A stretch of 64,000 bases of DNA from Linnemannia elongata. Its lineage: Eukaryota; Mortierellomycota; Mortierellomycetes; Mortierellales; Mortierellaceae. Positions 1 to 12,515 of the stretch are shown in pieces. Below the pieces are notes generated by a model. The model was not told the DNA's origin and searched no databases. It saw only the letters and a program-made list of their open reading frames with translations. Location: the NCBI GenBank assembly GCA_036320915.1, contig JAXBDG010000006.1:2480001-2544000 (forward strand). Reading direction: 5' to 3'. The position numbers were made by a program, and so were the translations under genes. How positions within the stretch are numbered: position 1 is the first letter of the stretch; the number at the start of each line of letters is the position of its first letter.

Positions 1-85
1 TCGACCAACAATTAATTAATATCCCCCGAATATTTTCACCTTTCTGCTTGATACTATAGTCAAAACGACCGTCTGTTCTCACCAG

Positions 86-691
86 GACTGATCGCCGAAG
101 ATTGGCATTGGATCTCTGGAGCTCCACCCAAGAAACTCCTCCGCTTCCTCTCTTCTTCTTCCTCTTCCCCCTCAACCACTACCACCACCACCCCCACCAC
201 CAATCAAGAAGAACAACAGGACGAATACCCATTCACGGCACAGATCCGACACCGCCAAGTCCCTCAACCCTGTGCCATTGAACCCATCTCTGACTCAATG
301 GCGGCGGCAGCAGCGCTAGGTGATCAAGTGTCTTCAACGATAACAACGATTGAAGACATTTCTTCCGCGCGGTTGTTTAGAGTGAAGTTTAAGGACTTTC
401 AACGCGCCATTGCTCCTGGACAGGTAAAAACTCTCTCTCTTTCTCTAATGTTGCTGTGGGGGGGGGGGGGGGAGGACCGTGTTTATTACATTTCATGTTC
501 TGAAAGAAAATTTCGATCTTAATTATTTTTTTCCCTTCCTTCCTTCCTTCTTAAACACACTTGTCGAATAGATTTTGGTGTTGTACGACAAGGACGAGTG
601 TTTGGGCGGGGCAGTCATCAAGTCAAGTCTTGTCCGTCCAGAATACGCACATGAGGATTCTGGTACCCCGTCTTCTTCAACCACAAATTAG
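86..691 (+). CDS. SLM3: Mitochondrial tRNA-specific 2-thiouridylase (MnmA/TRMU family), C-terminal part
   Basis: Partial gene: the 5' exons lie left of the window. Two exons are visible, 86-423 and 572-691, with a GT-AG intron at 424-571; bases 1-85 are the end of the preceding intron (ACCAG acceptor, in-frame stop upstream). The reading begins LIAEDWHWISG, which matches the MnmA/TRMU C-terminal domain. AQIRHRQ follows, and the last exon gives ILVLYDKDECLGGAVI, the typical family ending before a short tail and TAG. The family adds the 2-thio group to U34 of mitochondrial tRNAs for Lys, Glu and Gln. The catalytic cysteines and ATP-binding loop would be in the missing exons. A Ser/Thr-rich low-complexity insert separates the two conserved blocks. 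It is convergent with the zinc transporter, 170 bp away. Family assignment is firm; the symbol follows the yeast orthologue. Confidence 0.85.
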
Positions 692-861
692 AGAAATAAA
701 AGAAAAAAACGTAGATTATCTTCTATATTCAAACTTGGTATGAGAGGTGTAGTGATGGTAGTAGTGAAGAATGCTACATCTAATATCCCCCTCCCTCCCC
801 TTTCGTACGAAACGAACCGAACAATAAGAATCGGGAGGGGACAAGGAGTCCAGAACCTAAA

Positions 862-3806
<2,945 letters not shown>

Positions 3807-5075
3807 GAGCTATAGGTCCTCTGGTCTATGAGATGTAGAGTGGAGTGGGTAGGCGATCCGATGGGACAAAGGGGCCTCCAGAGGGTATGAGACGTGGAGT
3901 GAGGACCCTTCGGGGTAGTGACAGGGGTACAGGAATGAAGACGGTGGGGGCAGAGTGGGCTTGTTTCCTGGTGCACCGAACTGAGAGGATGTCGAACGGT
4001 AGTGAGTAAGTGGTCCGTGTCTGATGGTCGTCTTGTCCTGGAGAGAAGAGGGTATGTGGATGAAAGAAATAAGAAGGAAGGAAGAAGAAGAAGAAGAAGA
4101 AGAAGAGGATGAGATGATGGGAAAGGTAATAGAAAAGACAAGAGGGGTCCAACAAAGACAGAAATTGAAACTCTAACATATACACATATGCAAGGCAATT
4201 TAGTGCTTCCACGGCATGCAATAATGTTCTTTTCTTAGGTAAAACGGACACCACCTCAAAAGAAAGGGTAAAAAGGGGAAGAACAAACGATCGGGACATC
4301 CTTGTCCCTCGTATCACTCCTTCTTAGACACTATCCTCCCCATTAAAGTCTTCTCTCTTAACCCTTATACCTCCCTTCTTTAAGAATGTCAATGCCACCG
4401 GACCTTTACCCACAACTTCAGCTCCCAGGCGGGCATCAACGCCCAAGGTATTTTGACTGCTCTTTTATTTCACACAACCATTCAGCTTTCACTACCCCCA
4501 CGTGCACCCTGCAGGCCCCAGCTGTGGGTGCTCACTCATCCCAAGCGATTAAAAGAACAAACAAAACATACAGAACAGAAGAGCATGCTTTCCTCCCGCT
4601 CCGTCAATTTCTTCTCCCTCCACTCATTGATTCTCTTTCTTCTCATAACGCGCGGCTCAGTTTCTTCGATGGCTCCACGTTCTCTTGATCCCTTGAACTA
4701 CAGGGACGCACTACTCAACTAAGCAAGGAAGGGTGGAAAACCATTGGCCATTGACGGTCAATGTGAGCAACAACAACCACTGTATGTTAATTCAGGGACA
4801 CGTTTTTATCGTCATCTTCAATGGCACGGCTTTCTTGCCAACATGCAAGATTCACCTTAATCTTGTCCGCGTCTCGACCCTGAAATTGAAGGTCTGTTGT
4901 CAGCCTGCAACTTCATGTCCCCAACTGCACTACCCTTCATCTTCAACACCCAATACAATCGCGAAGAAATAAAAAGCAGGCATTCATGATTGTTTTGTAC
5001 ATGTGCAAAGGTGTATTTGAAAGCTTTTAGGGTAACAAGGGGGTAAAAAAAGGTGGATGGTTGGTCTAAAATATT
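3807..5075. other. Intergenic region: zinc transporter promoter and calreticulin 3' flank
   Basis: No recognisable gene. It contains a (GAA)n run near 4080-4105, purine-rich on the plus strand and so pyrimidine-rich in the sense of the transporter leader. Between 4386 and 4975 overlapping plus-strand frames with splice-like sites stay open, but no family is recognised (see findings). The calreticulin 3' untranslated region should lie just left of 5076. Confidence 0.5.
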
Positions 5076-6705
5076 TTACAGTTCGTCGTGCTTGGCCTCA
5101 GCAGACTCTTCCTTCTTCTTCTCGGCGACCTTGGGCTCCTCCTTGGTCTCCTCAACAACAACCTCGTCCTTGACTTCGGGCTCGACGATCTTCTCAGCGA
5201 CGACCTCGGGTTCAGCCTCAGCCTCCTTCTTGGTCTCCTTAACCTCCTCGACAACCTCAGGGGCGGCCTCCTTGGTCTCCTTGACTTCCTCAACGACCTC
5301 AGCGACAACCTCAGCCTCAGGGACAGCCTCGGGGGCAGTCTCGGTCTCGGTCTCCTTGACCTCAGCCTCAGCTTCAGCCTCAGTAGCGACGGGGGTCTCG
5401 TCTTCCTCATCAAGCTCATCCTTCTCCTCCTCGGGTTTCTTCTCGCTCTCGGCGGCAGCAGCAGCAGCGTCAGCGGCCTCCTTCTCCTGCTTCTCCTTCA
5501 ACTGAGCATCCAAGGCCTCGACAATCTCGCCCTCGGTCTTGAAGTTGGCCTTCCAGCTGTCGAGGTACTTGTCAGCGACGGCGGCATCGCTCGTGACAAT
5601 AATGTCATCAAAGATCGATCCGCTCTTGACCTGCCAGAGATCAAGACCAGCACCGCCAATCTTGTAGTGAGCCAACTCGGTATCCTCCTTGAACTCAGGG
5701 TTGGGGATCTCCGTAGGCTTCCACTCGCCCTTGTAGGCAGGGTTGGGGATGAACCGGGGGACAAATTCCTCGAACTCGGGGTTCTGGATGTCAGGAGCCT
5801 CCCAGTCGCCATCCGACTCGGCATCCCAGTCCTCGGGCTGGGTGGCCTCGGGGTCAGGAATGTAGCGGGGGATCTGGTCATAGTTGGCGGGCTTGACGTG
5901 GGTGGGGTCTTCGATCTCCTTGTCATCGACCCAGTCGGCGGGCTTGGTCTCGTCAGGGTTGGGGATGGTGCGGGGAGCATAGACATCCCAGTTCTTCTCG
6001 ATCTCGACGTGGTCCTCAGAGACCTCACCATCGATGAGGAGAGAGAACTTTTGGTCGGGGTGGACGGTGAGACGGTAGAGGTGGGTCTTGGAGTCCTTGG
6101 GGACGGAATACTGCTTCTTGGAGAGCAAGTTCTTGCCCTTGTAGTTGAAGATGATGTGGACGCGGTTATCGGGGCCGCAGACATCGGGGCCGAACATGAT
6201 GGCGTATTCAGAGTCGCCGTCGAACTTGGCAGCGTCAAAGCCCTCGGGGAGAAGCTTGATGTATGAACCGCCGCACTCCTGGTTGACCTCTTGCTTGACA
6301 GTGTACTGGACGATGAGGTCCTCCTTTGAGTTGTCGGCGACAGAGGCGAAGGGGGTAGAGATGGAATAGAAGCGGTGGTCCTCTGTTGTCTGGAGACCCT
6401 GGGCGGACTCCTTGTCAGCCTGGAAAGTGCCTGATGAGAGGGCGAACTTGCCCAAGTTCTCCTTGGCCGAGGAAACCGTCCAGCGCTATTGTTGTGATAT
6501 TGAGAGAGAGAGAGAGTGGGAACACGTTAGGGCAACGTGTCGAATGGACGCGATGGTTAAGAAGAAAGTAGACAAGAAAAAGACGTGATGGTGAACGTAC
6601 GTCCTCCCAGTTGCTATCGGTAAAGTTCTCCTCGAGGTAGGTGGTGCCGGCAGCAGAGGCGACGGCGGCGATGGCGAGAGAAGCGAGCAAAAGAGTGGTC
6701 TTCAT
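5076..6705 (-). CDS. CRT1: Calreticulin, ER lectin chaperone with HDEL signal (504 aa)
   Basis: Two exons: 6705-6601 and 6485-5076. The first encodes a signal peptide (MKTTLLLASLAIAAVASA) and the start of the N domain. The N domain shows the family blocks CGGSYIKLLPEG and MFGPDVCGPDNRVHIIFNYKG. The P domain holds three type-1 motifs (IPNPDETKPADW, IEDPTHVKPANY, IPDPEATQPEDWD) and three type-2 motifs (GDWEAPDIQNPEF, FVPRFIPNPAYK, GEWKPTEIPNPEF). The last ~150 residues are a Glu/Ala/Lys/Val-rich acidic tail ending HDEL. The tail is longer and less purely acidic than in animals. Calreticulin binds monoglucosylated N-glycans and calcium in the ER lumen. Having no transmembrane segment and ending in HDEL distinguishes it from calnexin. 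It is divergent from the MCFD2-like gene. Codons are strongly biased to C/G-ending forms, as expected for high expression. The symbol is generic. Confidence 0.95.
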
Positions 6706-7969
6706 GATGTATGTATATATATATATGTGTATGTGTGAAGAGAGAGAGAGAGAGGAAAGGGACGTCTGAGAGTATGGAAGAGGAAAGGGGAAAGGGAAGG
6801 GAAAGGAAAGGAGTGGAAGGATGATCAAAGTAGGATGCGATAAAGAAGAAGAAGAAGAAGAAGAAGAAGAAGAAGGAGAAAGAGGAGAAAAGGTACGAAG
6901 GCTTTAAAGGCGAGTTATCAGTTGCGATCAAAGAATGAAAAGAGTAGAAAGCAGTGGACACGACGGCAAGATTTGATTGGTGGCCATTCTTGTGCTCACA
7001 CCAATTGACAACTTTGATGCATTGCCTCTCACTCTCTCTCTCTCTCTTACTTTCTCTCTCTCTCTCTCTCTCTCTCTCTTACTTTCTCTTCCTTCTTTCT
7101 TGTTCTTTCTCGCTCTCTCTCCTCCAAGTTTACTTTTAACGCTCTCAGTCTGACAGACACAGACAGAAAGACAGAAAGGGTGGATAATTCTTGTGCGACT
7201 GAGTAACAAAAAAAAAAAAAACCTAAGAAAGGGCACACAAAATTGAATTTTGAAGGTGGCGGATCAAACAACGCCAGCAAATCAGAGCGAGCCATGTCAG
7301 AACGACTAAATCCGTCTCTCTTATTACATACCTACTTGCTTTGCTTACACGTCTGCTGGCTGAGGCTCTTCTTTTTTTTTGTCTTCTGTCGTCTTACTCC
7401 AGTCGAATCATGCCAGCAGGCAATCAATCGCACATCTACAAAACTACAGCCTCTGTCTGGTCCTTACTTTTGTGGAGAAAAGACTTGCTTCAATGCGCTT
7501 GGTAGAAAAGCGATCATAGTCTTTGAACATAGGGGCCACTATATATCAAATGCAGCTCATGCGATTCAACCTAACCTCCTTTGTCACAGTTAGAGAGAAA
7601 AAGTGAGTGTTGATACGCTTACTGCCCCTGACTGGCTCCCTTCTCTCTGTCTCTTCTCTCTGACGGTACAGTAAGAAGAATGAAGGACGCATTCGAGTCC
7701 AATTCAAAGTCCCTCCCATTGGATCCTCAGACAGTCACAAGCACGTTCCTCCTTTGCTGAAGTAGGGGGCCCAAAAGTACGAAAAGGAGTGTGAGAAGAA
7801 CAAGGCCACTTTACACACTCGCACACCCACACCTTGCACCCTTCTGTCCCTTCTTTCCCAACGACTCTCTCTTCTCTTCTTCTCCTTTCTCTCTGACACC
7901 GCTTCCTTCCTTTCCCTTTTCTCTTTCCTTCTTGTCCATACCCTCACTCCCTACTATCAAAGCTTTGTC
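6706..7969. promoter_or_regulatory. Divergent intergenic promoter between calreticulin and the MCFD2-like gene
   Basis: 1264 bp separates the two start codons. On the calreticulin side the plus strand is almost pure purine with (GAA)n at about 6846-6875, after a (TA)n/(GT)n stretch at 6713-6736. On the other side a pyrimidine-rich leader runs from about 7840 to 7960 into the MCFD2-like ATG. A (CT)n block lies at 7032-7080. I saw no perfect unfolded-protein-response element and no conserved gene. Confidence 0.5.
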
Positions 7970-8812
7970 ATGTTGCGAAAGTCAATTGCATTCGCCTGCT
8001 CCGCATTGCTTCTCCTCGCCGTCGCAACCTCGACCGTCCTCGCCGACATCCCAGAGACTGACGCTGAACACAGCAACTATGGAGACACCGCCAAAGCCAA
8101 GGAGTACGTCTTCTTCTTTTATCTGCCTTTTAGCCTCTGCACTGGCTAACCCTGAAGTCATGGACTAAAATTCAGCAACCATAACCAACAGCCTGATACT
8201 CCGACTCTACTTCAACTCTCCTTGAAACAGTCAGCATGTACCCTTATTAACCCGTATTCTTTTCTTCTTTCAATCTCCAAAAAAAAAAAAAAAAAAAAAA
8301 AAAAATACGAAATAGGTTCGCGAAGGAGCATATGGGAGAAAAGGGCAAGAACCTGACAGAGAAGGAGGAGCTGATGATGTTGTTCACGCTGCACGACACC
8401 AACAAGGACGGACACCTCGACGGAATCGAACTCCGGGCGGCATTTAGCGATTACAACGACCAGCACACCCCTAACTCTCAATCGACTGTTACTCTCCAGC
8501 AGATGTTGGATATGATTGACCATGTCATTGAAGAAGACGATATCAACAACGAGTAAGTTCCTTTTCTTTTTTTTTTCTTTTTGGAATGTGGATGTGATTG
8601 TGAATGTGAAATAGGAGGACATAGCGCAGGGAGTGCGTGGAGGTGGAAGGGAAGAGTCCATTTGCTCATGTTTTTTTTTTTTCTTTGCTAACACATAACA
8701 CGCATGTGCGCGCTCTCTTTCACTTTTCCTTTCCGCAAATGTTTAAAATCAATTCAGTGGCAAGATTTCGTTGGAGGAATACATGATCAGTCAAAAGTAC
8801 CATGAAGGATAA
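7970..8812 (+). CDS. Small secreted EF-hand protein, MCFD2-like (141 aa)
   Basis: Three exons: 7970-8103, 8316-8552 and 8758-8812, total 142 codons including TAA. The N terminus is a clear signal peptide (LLLLAVATSTVLA, cleavage near residue 25). Two EF-hands follow: DTNKDGHLDGIEL, and a second, INNDGKISLEEY, formed across the last splice junction. Length, signal peptide and paired C-terminal EF-hands resemble MCFD2, the soluble partner of the ERGIC-53 cargo receptor that moves glycoproteins from ER to Golgi (146 aa in human). The C terminus, YHEG, is not a standard ER-retention signal. The first intron carries a 27-base A run. It could instead be another small luminal calcium-binding protein; the EF-hand call is firm and the MCFD2 identity is inferred. 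Confidence 0.82.
8279..8305 (+). repeat. Poly(A) tract inside an intron
   Basis: 27 consecutive A residues in intron 1 of the MCFD2-like gene, just upstream of the AATAG acceptor, where a pyrimidine tract would be expected. Length is likely to vary between reads. Confidence 0.9.
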
Positions 8813-9100
8813 ACCAGGCGGCAACCAAGAAAGAAAGGAACAAAGGAGGGCGTTTCAGGAATGTTGGACAAAGTCAACTTTTGCCACACGACCAGGATGC
8901 GATCCTCAAGTCCCTCATAGCAGTTCAACCAGAGTTTGCTTTTTTTGCCACGAAATAACAAAAATTATGTTCGATCGGAGAGAGATATCTGCTACAAACA
9001 ATGCGCCGATCATGACTGTAATGATTACTTGATATGTGCAATGCGACATGGGGCGAAGTGTTTTAATAGTGTACAGTGTGAAGTGAAAGAGGCGATGATT

Positions 9101-9520
9101 TTATCCGTAAAGAATGTTGCCAGCTGGATCATAGAGAGGCGTTACCTCAACCGTAGGCCGGCCTTTACACCTACACGTCGCAAGGAACAAAGAACACAGC
9201 AATACAATGATCAGGGCTCAGTCGCTCATATCCGTAGTGTTCACATTTCAAACAATATAGACGCGACCAACTGTACAGAAAGGAGAGCAGGTTTACTTTT
9301 TGAGGAGGCGGAAGATGGGTTTGCAGACAATGTTGGACGGAGAGAGATCACATTCATACTGAACAAGGGAGTACAGTGTGCATTCAGGGTGCTGTTCTTG
9401 CTGTTGCTGTTGTTGTTGTTGTGAATGGGGTTTGGAGGTGAATTCATCTTCATGCCGCCGTGTAGGAAAGTGGTCATGTGGAGGGTGTTGTTGGTCTTGT
9501 TGCTGCTGCTTCTGTGACAT
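9101..9520 (-). CDS. SOM1: SOM1 homologue, subunit of the mitochondrial inner membrane peptidase complex (97 aa)
   Basis: Two exons, 9520-9297 and 9170-9101, joined over a 126 bp GT-AG intron. The joined protein is 97 aa. A Gln/His-rich N-terminal half precedes the conserved core: a Cys, nine residues, then Cys within LVQYEC, next VCKPIFRLL, then across the splice a further Cys (LLKKCKGRP) and a VEVTPLYD ending. This cysteine pattern and the LVQ(W/Y)EC and VC(x)P(x)xRL blocks are those of yeast Som1 (74 aa). Som1 supports Imp1/Imp2, which cleave sorting signals of intermembrane-space proteins. The splice is supported because it restores the last conserved cysteine. The gene is too short and too split to stand out by length. 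It is head to head with SppA, with 246 bp between start codons. Confidence 0.8.
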
Positions 9521-9766
9521 GCTGAATGGTGAATGAATGTGTATGTTTGTGGAGGAGCTTTGAAAAGTGATCGCCTTTGCTCGCTTCTCTAAGCCCAAAG
9601 GGGGGGAAAGCAGGTCCAGCAACTCGCGAAGACACGGAGATGATCACGTGATCGCCTGCATCTAAAAAGCCACCTCCAAGCGCGCTTTTTCTTCAAGGTA
9701 GGACGAGAACTTTACACCCCACACGCTCTTCCTTTTGTTTCCCATTTGAACAAAACAACGACGACA
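9521..9766. promoter_or_regulatory. Short divergent promoter shared by SOM1 and SppA
   Basis: 246 bp between two ATGs on opposite strands. A near-palindrome, GATCACGTGATC, lies at about 9640-9651 and contains the E-box/CBF1-type core CACGTG. A homopolymer G run lies at 9601-9606. A shared bidirectional control element is a reasonable inference. Confidence 0.55.
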
Positions 9767-12515
9767 ATGTCAACACCACCACCCCCTCCTGCTCCGGGAA
9801 CTATAGGAGCAGCCACCACTGGCAGTCTGCCAGGAGGAGCAACAGGGGCAGGAGCTCATGTGCACGCAGCTTTACCTCCGCATGCAGGTCAGGCACATCC
9901 GCCTCCACCTCCACCGAAACCAAACATGCTTTCTCGGACTTGGGCCAATAGGGGTAAGATCACCTTTGGACTCTTCCTCGCCTACAGCAGTGCCAATTTT
10001 TTCTAGTAAGTGATACCTTGTAACGCGTTAGGGAACGATACCTTTTTTTTGCACGTCTCCGTGGGAGGTGTTGTTATCTGACATTGGAACTAACCATAGC
10101 ATTGTGTCTGGGATTTGAATCAAACTGTGGGAAAATAGTAATTGGCGCCTGCAGCAGATCCGTGATACCATCCCACCAAACACTATCCTTCACTGGAGGA
10201 TTATTGACGGGTATGTTATCCAACAGCTGAAGCCTTTTTCAGGATAGTAGTCATGTGAACAAATAGTGATCAGAACCTTGACCTACCAGAGTTGATATTT
10301 ACACATACAAATATTCCATGATTAGATCGATCGTGGAGACAGATACGGACAAGGGTTACTACCAAAAGGCATTGCGTGCTGCCAGCGGCGATTCACCTGC
10401 CCCAGTCTCGACACTGATTGACACTGTGACAGCCATCAAGCATGCCAAGGATGACCCCAGGATCGTTGGTATTATGGCAAACTTTTCGTCGGCTAACAAG
10501 ACTCAGCAAGGCAAGGGGCTTGGACTGGCCCAGATTCAGGAATTGAGAAGCGCGATCCAAGAGTTCAAGGAGGCCAAGGCCAAGGCTCTTGGTGGCGAGG
10601 ATAAAGTCTCTCTTATTGCCTATACCGACTCTTTTGGTAAGCGCGTTGATTACCCCCCTACCTCGGTAGCCTCTGGGTGCTTTGCACTTGCTTGTGATCG
10701 GAAGACTCACATGATACGACACACTATTGAAACTGATAGACAACCAGATGCAGTACTACTTGGCTTCGGTGTTTGACAAGGTGTACATGCAGCCAACTGG
10801 CAGCATCCCCTTGGTCGGACTCTCCTCGACTGTCCCATTCTTCAAGACTCTCTTGGGTCGGTTTGGAATCCAGGTCCGCGCCGAGGCTCGCAAGGAGTAC
10901 AAGAGCATGGTCAGCCCTTTCACCGAAACCGAATTACCCCCACCTCAGAAGCAAAACCTGTTTGATCTCCTCAAGGGTCTCAACGCCCAGATCCTGGCTG
11001 ACATTGCCAAATCTCGTGCGCGTGCCCTTGGAAGCGATCCTGTCGAGAAACTGAACCATTTGATTCAAATTGGACCCTTCATGGGATCGGAAGCTAAGGA
11101 TGAAGGTCTGGTAGATGGATTGGTGTACAAGCGGGATTGTGGAAAGATGATTGAGAAGCAGGGCGCGTTTGGATTAGCGCATTACATGCGTGTCAAGGCA
11201 AAGGAACATACCAACAAGTTGGCCAAGACTGGTGAGCCCAGTCTTGTCGTCGGAATCGTCTATCTCATTGGCGGAATTAAGAGGTACTTTGTCATGATGT
11301 TTTTTTGTGATCACGAATTGATTTGCGTCCCACTCAGGATAGCGATGCTAATTATTTGTTTACATCAACTTTATTTGTCTAGGGGCGGCGGAGACTTTGG
11401 AGCAAACACGATTGTCAAGGGTATCCGGGAGGCTGCCAATGATCCCGCTGTTGATGCTGTTGTTTTGAGAATTGATTCTGGTGGAGGAGATGTGGTTGCA
11501 AGTGATACTATTGGAGATGCCATCCGCTGGTGCCAGGACGAGAAGAAGAAGCCTGTCATTGTCAGTTTTGGAAACACGTCCGCCAGTGGAGGATACTTTA
11601 TCTCTACCCACGCAAAAGCTATCATGGCTCAACGTAAGTCCGTGTGGTTTGTTTTAGGTCAACAAAATTTGACCGTTCTATTATGTTGTCGTTTTCTGAG
11701 TTACTAATGTATTACCTATCGATCTACCAATAATAGCGACGACGGTGACGGGAAGTATTGGAGTGGCGTCGTTGAGACCATACTTCACACCCGAGTTCTT
11801 CAAGTTGATCGGCGTGAGTGTGGAGCAGTTCTTTACCGGATCCTCGGATACCTCTTTATTGAACGATTTGGAGGGAGCCGCTTTGACGCGGTACAAGCGT
11901 CAAATCGATACTACTTACTCGGACTTTGTGAAACGCGTTGCTGATGGCAGGAAACTGACGATTGAGCAGGTCGAGAATGTTGCTGGAGGTCGTGTCATGA
12001 ACGGCAAGGAGGCTCTTAAAGGTACATTGTTACACCGACAGCGTCATATCATCTCCTTTGACCACATTTTTGCATGTAGTGCCATGTCATTTTTTCTTTT
12101 CTTATCCCCCCTTTTTTATATCAAGCTAACAATCCATTTCTGTTCCGCATCCTCAACAATAGCTGGACTGGTGGATAAGTTGGGAGGACTGTCACAGGCT
12201 ATCCGACTCGCAGGAGATTATGGCCTCGAAGCCCACAAGGCCGCGGGACATCTGCCCTCGGACATGCAGGTCGAGAACATTGTGGTCAAGGTCTTCCCTA
12301 AGCCCAAGCCTTGGTTGCAACAGATTGTGGAATCGATGACGGGAGATGAGGCGGTGGATATGTATGCCAAGGAGAAGATCCGGGCTATGATGATGAGGGT
12401 GTGGTCTGGAGACTTTGGAGGGTTGATCCAGGAGATGGGGTTGGGGGAGGAGGTTTTTGGAGGTAGTGGAGTGGGGCAGCAAAGGATGGAGATTGAGGAT
12501 TTGAGAGTTGTGTAG
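9767..12515 (+). CDS. sppA: Signal peptide peptidase SppA, 67K type, peptidase family S49 (684 aa)
   Basis: Seven exons: 9767-10005, 10139-10210, 10326-10636, 10740-11283, 11383-11633, 11737-12021 and 12163-12515; every junction keeps phase, 685 codons in total. An N-terminal Pro/Gly/Ala-rich tail precedes one hydrophobic segment (about residues 62-79). Two tandem S49 domains follow, as in long bacterial SppA. The catalytic dyad can be read: the lysine at about residue 262 in RKEYKSMVSPF (first domain) and the serine at about residue 457 in SASGGYFIS (second domain), with LRIDSGGGD before it. The family degrades leftover signal peptides in bacteria and plastids; location in this fungus is unknown. 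AATAAA lies at 12590-12595. The many introns argue against bacterial contamination. Fold and active site are firm; substrate is not known. Confidence 0.92.

Noticed and set aside
4780..4810. A 14-base GT-AG interval that would join two protein-like pieces
   Set aside because: Far too short to be a spliceosomal intron.
5088..6266. 392-codon open frame antisense to calreticulin
   Set aside because: It is Leu/Gly/Asp-rich shadow sequence created by the biased codons of calreticulin; the sense strand has a complete, conserved gene.
6950..6985. Possible ER stress element (CCAAT-N9-CCACG) upstream of calreticulin on the minus strand
   Set aside because: CCAAT is present but the second half reads CCGTC, matching only two of five bases.
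9243..9296. SOM1 exon joined at the CTGTACAG acceptor closest to the donor
   Set aside because: The implied 26 bp intron is too short, and the resulting reading loses the conserved cysteine; the 9171 acceptor restores it.
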